This document shows positions 8,589 to 16,926 of a stretch of 54,034 nucleotides of DNA, in pieces. Positions within the stretch are counted from its first letter, which is position 1. The number at the start of each line of letters is the position of its first letter. The position numbers and the translations under genes are program-made. The DNA comes from Stenotrophomonas sp. YIM B06876 (GTDB lineage: Bacteria > Pseudomonadota > Gammaproteobacteria > Xanthomonadales > Xanthomonadaceae). Under the pieces are notes generated by a model that saw nothing but the letters and a program-made list of their open reading frames with translations, ran no database searches and was not told the DNA's origin. Location of the stretch: contig NZ_JAUJUJ010000016.1 of NCBI RefSeq assembly GCF_030711595.1, positions 1-54,034 of the forward strand. Reading direction: 5' to 3'.

Positions 8589-8767
8589 TCCTTGCTCTCC
8601 TTGTTGGTGCTGTCGGGTTTGGGTAGGCGCCCGGCCTTGCGCAGGGCATCGCGGATCACGTATTCGATCTGGGCATTGAGGCTGCGCAGCTCGTCGTCGG
8701 CCCAGCGCTGCGTCGCCGCCAGGACTTCGGCATTGATGCGCAGCGGATAGGCTTTCTTCTCGCTCAC
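8585..8767 (-). CDS. Arc-like ribbon-helix-helix DNA-binding protein (60 aa)
   Basis: The 60-residue protein starts at GTG ([20 protein letters not shown]). AYPLRIN is the N-terminal beta strand, followed by helix A (VLAATQRWADDEL), a turn with the family motif SLNAQIEYVIRDAL, and a short tail. This is the pattern of the Arc/MetJ/CopG ribbon-helix-helix class, whose dimers insert the strand into the major groove. The GTG overlaps the stop of the upstream membrane gene (GTGA). It is the obvious candidate to bind the palindrome at the operon head. It is not followed by a recognisable toxin gene. Confidence 0.78.
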   Translation of the reverse strand: MSEKKAYPLRINAEVLAATQRWADDELRSLNAQIEYVIRDALRKAGRLPKPDSTNKESKE

Positions 8768-9048
8768 TGGCGCGGATTCCCGTTGCCGTCCTTGCGCAGG
8801 CGCAGCAGCATCGACACCAGCAGGGCGTTGACGCCCAGCGCCATGGCGATCACCACGGCGTAGACCAGGCGCTTGCTGTCCCCGGCGAAATACAGGCCGA
8901 TGGCGCCGATAAACAGGCATAGCGCGACCAACGCCCAGCGCAGGCCGATGGCGCGTGCCTGCGGCGCGTTCGCTTCGCCGGTCCACAAGGCCAAACCCAG
9001 GGCGGGAAGGCCGGACAGGGCGACAACCAGGGGGACGGCGACATCCAT
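8764..9048 (-). CDS. Small membrane protein of unknown function (94 aa)
   Basis: I do not recognise this 94-residue protein. It is very hydrophobic with about three membrane helices ([38 protein letters not shown] and [21 protein letters not shown]) and ends in a basic tail [13 protein letters not shown]. The ATG at 9048 is 9 bases downstream of the SPFH stop, and its own stop overlaps the GTG of the ribbon-helix-helix gene. It may be a membrane partner of the SPFH protein; that is inference from context only. Confidence 0.7.
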   Translation of the reverse strand: MDVAVPLVVALSGLPALGLALWTGEANAPQARAIGLRWALVALCLFIGAIGLYFAGDSKRLVYAVVIAMALGVNALLVSMLLRLRKDGNGNPRQ

Positions 9049-9057
9049 GTGGCGGCC

Positions 9058-9960
9058 TCAGTACAGCGAGCTGGTATTGACTATCGGTTGCGCGCCGCGC
9101 TCGGAGCACAGCACGGTGAGCAGGTTGCTGACCATCTGCGCCTTGCGCTCTTCATCCAGGTGCACGGTGCCGTTCTTTTCCAGCTCGGCCAGCGCCATCT
9201 GCACCATGCCCACCGCACCGGCGACGATCCGCGTGCGCGCGGCGATCACCGCGTTGGCCTGCTGCCGCTGCAGCATCGCCTGGGCGATTTCCGGAGCGTA
9301 GGCGAGGTGGCTGATGCGCGCATCGATCACCTGCAGGCCGGCATCGGCCAGGCGTTCGGCCAGCTCGTCCTTCAGGTGTTGCGAGATTTCCGTGGCGTGG
9401 CTGCGCAGCGCCAGCTGACCTTCCTCGTGCTGGTCGTAGGGATAGCTGGTGGCCATCGCACGCAGCGCCGATTCGGACTGGATGTGCACGAAGCTCTCGT
9501 AGTCATCGACGTTGTAGACCGCCTCGGAGGCGTCGATCACCTGCCACACGATCACCGCGGCGATCTCGATCGGGCTGCCGTCCAGTTCGTTGACCTTGAG
9601 CTTGCCGCTTTCGAAGTTGCGGATGCGCTGGCTGATCCTCTTCTTGGCATAGAAGGGGCTGTTCCAGCGCAGGCCGTTGTCCTTGACCGTGCCCACATAC
9701 TTGCCGAACAGGCTCACTACCGCGGCCTGGTTGGGCTGCATCGTGTACAGGCCGGACAGCAAGAACACCGCCAGCGCGGCCAGCAGCACCGCGCCGATGA
9801 CCAGGCCCGGGATTCCCTGCGGGCCAGGGGTGGAAAGCGCTTCGGGCGCAGCTCCGGCGCTGGCCGCGGTGACCATCAGCCATGCCGCTACCGCGGCGGC
9901 GGCAATGCAGGCGATCACCACCGGAATGCCGGGCAGCGACTTCAGGAGTTTCTCTTTCAT
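9058..9960 (-). CDS. SPFH/band-7 domain membrane protein
   Basis: This 300-residue protein starts at ATG 9960 ([15 protein letters not shown]), preceded by GGACGAG at a fitting distance; a TTG 30 bases upstream would abut the palindrome and is less likely. Two hydrophobic segments near 12-33 and 49-68 flank a Pro/Gly stretch (TPGPQGIPG). The band-7 domain follows: [36 protein letters not shown], then [20 protein letters not shown] and a long helix [25 protein letters not shown] proteins form large membrane assemblies and are often linked to membrane stress. It is the first gene of a seven-gene minus-strand operon. Confidence 0.88.
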   Translation of the reverse strand: MKEKLLKSLPGIPVVIACIAAAAVAAWLMVTAASAGAAPEALSTPGPQGIPGLVIGAVLLAALAVFLLSGLYTMQPNQAAVVSLFGKYVGTVKDNGLRWNSPFYAKKRISQRIRNFESGKLKVNELDGSPIEIAAVIVWQVIDASEAVYNVDDYESFVHIQSESALRAMATSYPYDQHEEGQLALRSHATEISQHLKDELAERLADAGLQVIDARISHLAYAPEIAQAMLQRQQANAVIAARTRIVAGAVGMVQMALAELEKNGTVHLDEERKAQMVSNLLTVLCSERGAQPIVNTSSLY

Positions 9961-9990
9961 GGTCGTCTCGTCCGTGGAGTTCGAGGTCAA

Positions 9991-10007
9991 GATATCAATT
10001 TGATATC
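9991..10007. promoter_or_regulatory. Operator-like perfect palindrome at the head of the SPFH operon
   Basis: The 17 bases GATATCAATTTGATATC have perfect 8-base arms around one central base. They lie 30 bases upstream of the SPFH start and about 85 bases before purT on the other strand. The position fits an operator overlapping the operon promoter. The ribbon-helix-helix protein of the same operon is the natural candidate binder, but this is inference. Confidence 0.6.
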
Positions 10008-10091
10008 ATGTTGCAAGTGCCGCCGGTGCGCCGGTGATTCGGGCCTGCCAGTAGAATGCCAAGCCAGTCCCCGTTTTATGGAAGCTGCGTC

Positions 10092-11279
10092 ATGACCACT
10101 GTTGGCACCCCGCTGTCGCCGTCCGCCACCCGCGTGTTGCTGCTCGGCTCGGGCGAGCTGGGCAAGGAAGTGGCGATCGAACTGCAGCGTTTCGGGGTCG
10201 AGGTGATTGCCGCCGACCGCTACGCCGATGCGCCGGCGATGCAGGTCGCCCATCGCGCGCACGTGGTCGACATGCTCGACGAGATGGCGCTGCGCGAGCT
10301 GGTCGCGCTCGAAAAGCCGCACCTGATCGTGCCCGAGATCGAGGCCATCCATACCGAAACCCTGATCCAGCTGGAACAGGAGCACGGGCAGCGGGTGGTC
10401 CCGACCGCACGTGCCGCACGCCTGACCATGGACCGCGAAGGCATCCGCCGCCTCGCCGCGGAAGTCCTGGGGCTGCCGACTTCGCCCTACCGCTTTGTCG
10501 CTACCGAAGCCGAGTACCGGGCGGCGGTGGCGCAGATCGGGCTGCCGTGTGTGCTCAAGCCGGTGATGTCGTCTTCGGGCAAGGGCCAGAGCACCCTGCG
10601 CAGCCAGAGCGACATCGCCCCGGCATGGGAATACGCACAGACCGGCGGGCGTGCCGGTGCCGGCCGCTGCATCGTCGAAGGCTTTGTCGATTTCGATTAC
10701 GAGATCACCCTGTTGACCGTGCGCCATGCCGGCGGCACCTCGTTCTGCGAGCCGGTGGGGCATCTGCAGAAGGACGGCGATTACCGCGAAAGCTGGCAGC
10801 CGCAGCCGATGTCGGAGCTGGCGCGGGAGCGCGCGCAGGCGGTGGCCAAGGCGATCACCGATGACCTAGGCGGCTGGGGCGTGTTCGGGGTGGAACTGTT
10901 CGTCAAAGGCGACGAGGTATGGTTCAGCGAGGTTTCGCCGCGCCCGCACGACACCGGCCTGGTGACGCTGGTGTCGCAGGAGCTGAGCCAGTTCGCGCTG
11001 CATGCGCGCGCGATCCTCGGCCTGCCGATTCCGCTGATCCGCCAGAGCGGGGCATCGGCCTCATGCGCGATGCTGGCCCATGGCGAGGGCGTGCCGTTCT
11101 TCAGCAATGTGGCCGCGGCACTGGAGCATCCGGATACCGCGCTGCGGCTGTTCGGCAAGCCCTGCGTGCATGGCCACCGCCGCGTCGGGGTGACGCTGGC
11201 CCGAGGCGGGAACGTTGACGATGCCCGCAACATCGCCCGTGAGGCGGCGGCGGTGATCGGGATTGAATTGAAAGGCTGA
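10092..11279 (+). CDS. purT: Formate-dependent phosphoribosylglycinamide formyltransferase 2 (PurT)
   Basis: This 395-residue ATP-grasp enzyme makes formyl-GAR from GAR, formate and ATP in the third step of purine synthesis. The N-terminal Rossmann part has [20 protein letters not shown] and the substrate residues around [18 protein letters not shown]. The ATP-grasp domain shows [30 protein letters not shown] and [18 protein letters not shown] with the metal ligands. Start choice: the ATG at 10092 gives [19 protein letters not shown], the usual family start; an upstream in-frame ATG adds 12 residues without homology. It is a single gene with its own terminator. Confidence 0.96.
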   Translation: MTTVGTPLSPSATRVLLLGSGELGKEVAIELQRFGVEVIAADRYADAPAMQVAHRAHVVDMLDEMALRELVALEKPHLIVPEIEAIHTETLIQLEQEHGQRVVPTARAARLTMDREGIRRLAAEVLGLPTSPYRFVATEAEYRAAVAQIGLPCVLKPVMSSSGKGQSTLRSQSDIAPAWEYAQTGGRAGAGRCIVEGFVDFDYEITLLTVRHAGGTSFCEPVGHLQKDGDYRESWQPQPMSELARERAQAVAKAITDDLGGWGVFGVELFVKGDEVWFSEVSPRPHDTGLVTLVSQELSQFALHARAILGLPIPLIRQSGASASCAMLAHGEGVPFFSNVAAALEHPDTALRLFGKPCVHGHRRVGVTLARGGNVDDARNIAREAAAVIGIELKG

Positions 11280-11307
11280 CCCGGCCGGATCGATGGTGCG
11301 GACAGGC

Positions 11308-11340
11308 AAACGCCGGCACTGCGCCGGCGTTTTCTTTTCT
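11308..11340. terminator. Terminator after purT (also faces the phosphodiesterase gene)
   Basis: Stem AAACGCCGGC / GCCGGCGTTT with a 5-base loop, then a T-rich tract. It ends 15 bases before the stop of the convergent gene, so it may serve both strands. Confidence 0.85.
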
Positions 11341-11354
11341 GCCGGGAGGCCCGC

Positions 11355-12554
11355 TCAGCGCACGTCGACCCACACCAGGTGGTGGTCGCTGCCATCGGCG
11401 ATTTTCGCTTCGGGGCTGTCGCCGGCCGGCCAGAACACGCCGCTGTCGAGGTACTGGAATCCGACCGAAGGCAGCACGTAATCCAGCCGCAGCGTGCCCG
11501 AACGCGGGCCGAAGTCGCCGGTCGCCTGGGCCGGCGCGCCGCGGCGCACGATGCCTTTTCCGGCATAGGCCAGGCTGGTCTGCTCGGCACCCGGACTGTG
11601 CGGGGTGGGATACCGCAGCACGCGCGGGTTCTCGAGCAGCTCGAGGATGGCCTCGTGGCGGCCATCGCCATCGATCGGGTCGTTGTTGAGGTCGCCCAGG
11701 ATCACAAAGCGCGCATCGGCTGCAAGGCCGCCGCAGCGGCCCTGGTCATCGCACAGCCAGGCGGTGTTGTCGCCGGCCAGATAGTCCTGCCAGAGCCGCA
11801 GTTCGTCGTGGTTGCGCGCGGCGTTGCGCTTTTCCCGGCCATCGAATACCGGCGGGGTGGGATGCGAGACCAGCGCATGGACCGTGCCCGATGGCGTGCG
11901 TACCGGCACGTCCCAGTGCGATTTGGACGACAGCCGCAGCTGGGCCCAGATCGCATCGGAATAGAACGACTTGCCGGTGGTCGGATCCAGCGGCCGCAGC
12001 GCGCCCGGCATTGCGCTCCACTTCAGCAGCTGGAACGTGCGCACCGCTTTTTCATCGATCGGATAGCGCGACAGGACCAGCATGCCGTACTGGCCCGGGT
12101 GCAGGCCGTAGCCCCAGGCATCGTTGCCGCGGTCGCGGCCCTTGCCGCCGACCGTGCCGTTGTTGTCCAGGTCCAGCCCGCTCGGCACACCGGTGTTGAC
12201 CGGGGCCAGGTAGCGGTAGGCGTAGTGCAGCGGTTCGCCGCCGCCGGGCTGGGCGGTTTCCAGATAGCGCTGCTGGAACAGGTCGGCAGCGCGATGGCCC
12301 TCGTCGTAGTCGAACTCGTTGAGCAGCACCAGGTCCGGCCGCACCTGTTGCAGCACGGCGGCGATCTTGCGCGCGTGTTCGCTGTCGCCTGCCAGCTGAC
12401 GGATCAGACCGCCACTTTCATCGGAGTAGAGCGAGGTGTTGTAGGTGGCCAGTCGCAGCGCCGGTGTCGCCTCGGGTGGGGTTTTCGGGGCAGGCGCGGT
12501 GGTGCAGGCGGCACACAGCATGGAGGCGGCCAGGAGCAGGAAATGTCGGTTCAT
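11355..12554 (-). CDS. Endonuclease/exonuclease/phosphatase (EEP) family lipoprotein
   Basis: This 399-residue protein starts MNRHFLLLAASMLCAACTTA, which is an export signal with cysteines at 14 and 17. The lipobox is imperfect (Cys at -3 of C17), so lipidation is probable but not certain. The EEP fold is seen in LRLATYNTSLYSDE, DLVLLNEFDYDEG (catalytic Glu region), LVSHPTPPVF, FVILGDLNNDPIDGDG and the terminal DGSDHHLVWVDV. Such proteins are exported phosphodiesterases or nucleases. Its start is separated by 46 bases from the end of bpt, which reads in the same direction. The true substrate is unknown. Confidence 0.87.
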   Translation of the reverse strand: MNRHFLLLAASMLCAACTTAPAPKTPPEATPALRLATYNTSLYSDESGGLIRQLAGDSEHARKIAAVLQQVRPDLVLLNEFDYDEGHRAADLFQQRYLETAQPGGGEPLHYAYRYLAPVNTGVPSGLDLDNNGTVGGKGRDRGNDAWGYGLHPGQYGMLVLSRYPIDEKAVRTFQLLKWSAMPGALRPLDPTTGKSFYSDAIWAQLRLSSKSHWDVPVRTPSGTVHALVSHPTPPVFDGREKRNAARNHDELRLWQDYLAGDNTAWLCDDQGRCGGLAADARFVILGDLNNDPIDGDGRHEAILELLENPRVLRYPTPHSPGAEQTSLAYAGKGIVRRGAPAQATGDFGPRSGTLRLDYVLPSVGFQYLDSGVFWPAGDSPEAKIADGSDHHLVWVDVR

Positions 12555-12600
12555 GGCGCTATTTTGCACCGGGACGATGAAACCGCCATTGCCGCGTGCC

Positions 12601-13356
12601 TCAGATGCCGTCGTGGGCGCCGTCGAAGTCGTGCCAGCGGCGGCCATCGTAGGCCTCCAGCGGCCGGAACCGGCGTTTGTAATCCATCTTGTGGTGGTCG
12701 CGGATCCAGTAACCCAGATACAGGTAGGGCAGCGATTCGCGCTGCGCCCACCGGATCTGCTGGAGGATGGCGAACGTGCCGAGGCCGCGCGCCTGCACCT
12801 CCGGATCGAAGAAGGTATAGACCGCCGACAGGCCCTGCACGGTCACATCGGTCACGGCCACGGCCAGCAGACGGCCGCGCTGACCGGCCTGCGTCGGCTC
12901 GCGTATTTCAAGAAAGCGCCCCTGCGACCAGCGCCCGACCAGGAACTGGTCGAATTCATGCGCGCCATGGCCATCCATGCCACCGCCGGCGTGGCGATGG
13001 GCCAGGTAGCGCTGGTACAGCGCCAGCTGTTCGTCGGTACGCTCGGCCGCAACCACCCGGCATTGCAGATCGGCATTGCGGGCCAGGCAGCGGCGTTGGC
13101 TGCGGTCGGCGGCGAAGCGCGACGCCGGAATGCGTACCGGCACGCAGGCGCGGCAGTGCTGGCAGTGCGGGCGATACACCAGGTCGCCGGAACGCCGGAA
13201 GCCCCACGCCAACGCCATCGGATACAGCACCGCCAGGCGCGGATCCTGCGGATCGAGCACCAGATCGCGGGCCTGGCGGTCCGGCCAATAGCCGCAGGGA
13301 TGCTCGCCGGTCTGGAACAGGCGCAGTTCTTCGTTGCTGTCGGAATGCAGGGCCAT
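12601..13356 (-). CDS. bpt: Aspartate/glutamate leucyltransferase (Bpt), N-end rule pathway
   Basis: This 251-residue enzyme transfers leucine from tRNA to proteins with N-terminal Asp or Glu, marking them for ClpS/ClpAP. The N-terminal ATE domain carries the cysteine motif [16 protein letters not shown] and the pair [13 protein letters not shown]. The C-terminal GNAT-like domain has [20 protein letters not shown] and the terminal [20 protein letters not shown]. Length and motifs are typical. The ATG at 13356 ([20 protein letters not shown]) gives the family start; the open frame goes on upstream without homology. Confidence 0.93.
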   Translation of the reverse strand: MALHSDSNEELRLFQTGEHPCGYWPDRQARDLVLDPQDPRLAVLYPMALAWGFRRSGDLVYRPHCQHCRACVPVRIPASRFAADRSQRRCLARNADLQCRVVAAERTDEQLALYQRYLAHRHAGGGMDGHGAHEFDQFLVGRWSQGRFLEIREPTQAGQRGRLLAVAVTDVTVQGLSAVYTFFDPEVQARGLGTFAILQQIRWAQRESLPYLYLGYWIRDHHKMDYKRRFRPLEAYDGRRWHDFDGAHDGI

Positions 13357-13516
13357 GTGCACAGCATAGCCCGGCGTCGTCGCCGGACCTGCGCCTGTCT
13401 GCGTCATGAATACGGCCCGGAGCGCTGTCAACGCCGCCGGTGTCCGGGCGTTTTCACCAGTACCGGCACGACGAGTCCGTCGTCCGCTTTCCCCCCCAAC
13501 GCAATGGAGCCTCACC

Positions 13517-14104
13517 ATGAGTCAACGCACCCCGATGATCCTGCTGGCGATGCTGCTGGCCACTTCCGCCGCCGGTGTGGCAATTGCCGCGGCCCCTGTT
13601 GCCGCGCCTGCCGCCGCCAAGGCGCCGACCTCCCGCCTGGACCGCAATGGCGATGGCGTGATCGACCGTCAGGAAGCGGCGGCGCATCCGCGTCTGGCCG
13701 AGCGTTTCGATCAGCTGGACAAGAACAGGGACGGCAAGCTCAGCGCCGCGGAAATGCCGGCGCCGCGTTACCGGGGTGGCCATCACGGCGGCCACGGTGG
13801 TCATGGCGCGCGCAAGGGCGGTTTGATGATGCGCGGCATGGATACCAACAAGGACGGCCGGATCAGCGCCGCCGAGTACCAGGCCTATTTCGCCAAACTG
13901 GACGTCAACAAGGATGGCTATATCGACCGCGCCGACCGGGTGGCGCGGGGTGAACAGCGCCGTGCCGAATGGTTTGCCAAGGCCGATACCGACAAGGACG
14001 GCAAACTGAGTCCGGCCGAACTGGAGGCTGCGCGCAAGGATGCACCGCGTGGTCATCGCGGCCCGCGTGGACCGATGCCGGCGCAGGTGCCGGCTGCGAA
14101 GTAA
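13517..14104 (+). CDS. Secreted EF-hand calcium-binding protein
   Basis: This 195-residue protein has a signal peptide ([20 protein letters not shown], cleavage near AIAAA) and five EF-hand loops: [48 protein letters not shown] and [12 protein letters not shown]. The fourth loop ends in Asp rather than Glu. Between loops 2 and 3 is a Gly/His-rich linker ([18 protein letters not shown]). The start is set by GGAG about 8 bases upstream. It likely binds Ca2+ in the periplasm or outside the cell, and the His linker might bind a transition metal. Similar proteins are common in xanthomonads. Function is not established. Confidence 0.88.
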   Translation: MSQRTPMILLAMLLATSAAGVAIAAAPVAAPAAAKAPTSRLDRNGDGVIDRQEAAAHPRLAERFDQLDKNRDGKLSAAEMPAPRYRGGHHGGHGGHGARKGGLMMRGMDTNKDGRISAAEYQAYFAKLDVNKDGYIDRADRVARGEQRRAEWFAKADTDKDGKLSPAELEAARKDAPRGHRGPRGPMPAQVPAAK

Positions 14105-14129
14105 TCCCCCGCAGAAGTGCCGACCGACA

Positions 14130-14165
14130 ACACCCCCGCTGGCAACAGCGGGGGTGTCTTGTTCT
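14130..14165. terminator. Terminator between the EF-hand gene and the sigma factor gene
   Basis: Stem ACACCCCCGCT / AGCGGGGGTGT with a 6-base loop, followed by CTTGTT. The two genes converge here, so it can act on both strands. Confidence 0.85.
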
Positions 14166-14166
14166 G

Positions 14167-15379
14167 CTAGTTGCGCAGCAGCGCGAACAGCGTCGCAGCC
14201 ACCGCAAGCAGTGACGTGGCAACGATGACGCTGCGTCCAAACACGCTCTGGTACACCCGGGAAGGGCCGCTGCGACCATGGCGTGCGGCATCCCGGGCGA
14301 GCATCGGCGCCATCACCCGCGGCAGGGTGACCAGATACTGGTAGTTCAATGCGGCCATACCTGCCGCCAAGGTCAGCATGCCGCCAACCAGGCCCATGCG
14401 GAACACCACGCCGGCCAGGGCGCAAACGCAGAACACAAAGGCGCTGATGGTATGCAGGCGCATGAAACGGCGGACCCTGCGGTTCTCCTCAGCCGTCTCG
14501 GCATAGCGCAGCAGGTAAAGATTGGAGAGCCAGGTGGCCAGGGTGCCGAACACGAGGGAGCCCAGCACCACCCACATGCTGAACGGGCTGGGGAACAAGG
14601 CGCTCACCGCGGCGCCGAGCGTGCCTGCGGCTGCGCCACTGCTGGCGGTGTTGACGCCAAGCCCGCCAACTCCCAGCTTGCCCGCACTGGTGCCGGCCAC
14701 GCCGGCCCCTGTGGCGATGATCGCCGCGCTGGCCGCACCGGGAGCCGCCAGCATCAGTGCCGAGCTGACCACGGCGGCGAAGGCGCTGCCCGGGGCGCTG
14801 CTGCGGGCGAATTCGCCGAAGCGCTTGAGCATCTGCGCGCGTACCGTGGCGCGGGCCCGCGACAGCCGCTTGCGCACCGCGGCATCGCTCAGGCCCAGCA
14901 GGGCGGCCACCTGCTGCGAGCGTTGGCCCTCGCGGTAATACAGCAGCAGGATCTCGCGGCTGTCCTCCGGCAGGGCGGAGATGAGCTCGGCGGCGGCCCG
15001 CTCGTCTTCCCCGCGCAGCAGATGCTCGGCGGCGTTGGGCGACGGATCGGCGGCCATGCCGATGGCGATTTCAGCCGCTTCACCGGTCAGCGGCCGGCCG
15101 CGATGGGCCCGCAGCCAGTCGCGGGCCAGGTTGCGGGTGATCTGGCGCAGCCACGGCAGGAAACTGGAATGGTTGTTGAGCTGGGTGAGCTGCTGCCAGG
15201 CCTTTGAAGGCCTCCTGGGCGATGTCTTCGCTGGCCTGCACGTCGCGGGTGATCGCCAGCGCGATCGCGGTAACCGTGTTCTGGCAGGCCAGCACGATGC
15301 GGCCATAGGACCGGGGACAGCCGCCGCTGGCGGCGGGCAGTTCGCGTTGCAGCATCGATTCCAGCGGGAGGGCGGTCAT
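14167..15379 (-). pseudogene. ECF sigma factor fused to a membrane domain, interrupted by a frameshift
   Basis: The N-terminal 58 residues (from ATG 15379: MTALPLESMLQRELPAASGG, then ASEDIAQEAF of region 2) are in one frame. The rest (KAWQQLTQLNNHSSFLPWLR onward) is in another. The shift is at 15205: one extra base, or two missing, in TTC-A-AAG. The second part holds the rest of region 2, region 4 (SREILLLYYREGQRSQQVAA, LSDAAVRKRLSRARATVR) and then about 200 residues with about five membrane helices. Restored, it would have about 403 residues. Sigma factors with a membrane tail may carry their own regulator. It could be a real mutation, a sequencing error or, less likely, programmed frameshifting. 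Confidence 0.8.
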
Positions 15380-15439
15380 GGGCGGCGTCCGGACGGGATG
15401 CAGGGCATGACGGCCGACGCCGCCAGATGTGACCGTCGC

Positions 15440-15952
15440 TTACGGCGTGGGCGGCGGTGCAGGTGGCTGGATGCGCACCCGGATTTCGTCCTGCTCGGGC
15501 GCAGGCGCCGCCGGGCTGGCCGGTGGCTGTTGCGAGGGTTGTGCCGGTACCGGGGCAGGGGTATTGCGGTGGCGCATCACCACGAACAGGGCCACCGCGG
15601 CGATCACCAGCAGCAGTCCGATGCGGAGGCGCCAGGCCCAGCTGCGGCCGCCTGTGGTCTGCGGCACGTCGTCGCGGAAGGCGAACTCGGCGGTGGGGTG
15701 GTCGCGCCGGGTGGTGTCGAGCAGCCGCGCGGCGCGCAGTACCTCACGCGCCCGCGGCTGGTCTTCGGCATGCACCACCCAGACCGCCGGGTAGCTTTTG
15801 GCGTTGCCCTGGTCCAGATAGCTGAACTGGCCGCCGCGTTTGCTGTGATACGAACGGCCATTGGTGATGCGCGCGTCAATCCCGGCATCGCGCAGCAGCT
15901 TGGCCACGCCCTCCACGGTTTCCACGCGCTGGCTGCTGAATACCTGGCGCAT
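15440..15952 (-). CDS. DUF2007-like 'pathogenicity-like' membrane protein
   Basis: This 170-residue protein has an N-terminal domain (residues 1-80) of the DUF2007 type seen in putative signal-transducing proteins: MRQVFSSQRVETVEGVAKLL, then SYHSKRGGQFSYLDQGN and PAVWVVHAEDQPRAREVLRA. A single membrane helix follows near 110-126 (LRIGLLLVIAAVALFVVM), then a Pro/Ala/Gln-rich tail. Homologues in xanthomonads are annotated 'pathogenicity-like' without a defined role. The ATG at 15952 is one base from the tesB stop at 15954, so it is in an operon with tesB. Confidence 0.78.
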   Translation of the reverse strand: MRQVFSSQRVETVEGVAKLLRDAGIDARITNGRSYHSKRGGQFSYLDQGNAKSYPAVWVVHAEDQPRAREVLRAARLLDTTRRDHPTAEFAFRDDVPQTTGGRSWAWRLRIGLLLVIAAVALFVVMRHRNTPAPVPAQPSQQPPASPAAPAPEQDEIRVRIQPPAPPPTP

Positions 15953-15953
15953 G

Positions 15954-16862
15954 TCAGCCCCTGGCCGCGATGGCGACGGTTGCGGGGCTGTCAGGCGTGA
16001 CCCGGATCAGCCCTTCCTGCGCGGTGCTGGCCACCAGCACGCCGTCGCGGGTGAAGAACTGGCCGCGGGCCAGGCCGCGCGAATCCTGCGCGCTGGGGCT
16101 GTCCAGCGAGTACAGCAGCCAGTCGTCCACGCGGAACGGGCGATGGAACCAGATCGCATGGTCCAGCGAGGCCATCTGCACGTGCGGCTGGTAGTAGCTG
16201 ATGCCGTGCGGGAAGGTTGCGGTACCGAGCAGATGGAAATCCGAGGCGTAGGCCAGCAACGCCTGATGCAGCTCGGGCGCATCGCCGACCGGTTCGGTCA
16301 GGCGCATCCACACCTGGTGGTAGGGCGGGCGCCTGGGCGGATTGAGCTCGTCGCGCGGGTAGACGTGGCGGAATTCGAACGGGCCGCCGCGCGAGAGCCA
16401 GCGCTGCACCTTGACCGGCAACCGCGCCAGCACGTCGGCCGCCAGCGGCGGGGTCGGCTCGAGGTCTTCCGGTTGCGGCACTTCAGGCATCTTGTGCTGG
16501 TGCTCGGCGCCGGTTTCGGCCTGCTGGAACGAGGCGGCGCAGAAGAAGATCACCTTGCCGTGCTGGATCGCGGTGACCCGGCGCACCGAAAAGCTGCCGC
16601 CATCGCGGGTGCGGTCGACGTCATAGACGATCGGGTGGTCGATATTGCCGGCGCGCAGGAAGTAGGCATGCAGCGAATGCACGTGGCGGCCGTTTTCCAC
16701 CGTGGCCTGGGCGGCAGCCAGCGCCTGGCCCAGCACCTGGCCACCAAACACGTACTTGGTGCCGATGTCGCGGCTCTGGCCACGGAACAGGTTGTCCTCC
16801 AGCCGTTCCAGCGACAGCAGGTCAATCAGTTCGGACACCACGGGTTCGGGCTGGGTGGACAA
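15954..16862 (-). CDS. tesB: Acyl-CoA thioesterase II
   Basis: This 302-residue double hotdog enzyme cleaves acyl-CoA to free acid and CoA. Landmarks are NLFRGQSRDIGTKYVFGGQV and GQALAAAQAT in the first hotdog, the loop VHSLHAYFLRAGNIDHPIVY, and in the second ASDFHLLGTATFPHG and MASLDHAIWFHRPF with the catalytic Asp region. The start is TTG at 16862 (MSTQPEPVVSELIDLLSLER), with AAGG 9 bases before it; a GTG at codon 8 is possible. It is cotranscribed with the DUF2007 gene. Confidence 0.92.
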   Translation of the reverse strand: MSTQPEPVVSELIDLLSLERLEDNLFRGQSRDIGTKYVFGGQVLGQALAAAQATVENGRHVHSLHAYFLRAGNIDHPIVYDVDRTRDGGSFSVRRVTAIQHGKVIFFCAASFQQAETGAEHQHKMPEVPQPEDLEPTPPLAADVLARLPVKVQRWLSRGGPFEFRHVYPRDELNPPRRPPYHQVWMRLTEPVGDAPELHQALLAYASDFHLLGTATFPHGISYYQPHVQMASLDHAIWFHRPFRVDDWLLYSLDSPSAQDSRGLARGQFFTRDGVLVASTAQEGLIRVTPDSPATVAIAARG

Positions 16863-16926
16863 GGGGGCAACCTTCGTTTCGGCAGGCGGCGATTATAGCG
16901 GGCGCGACTTGCCGGCCGCGGCATCT

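Noticed and set aside
11379..13409. Long plus-strand open frame opposite the phosphodiesterase and bpt genes
   Set aside because: It crosses two well-supported minus-strand genes and has no recognisable domain.
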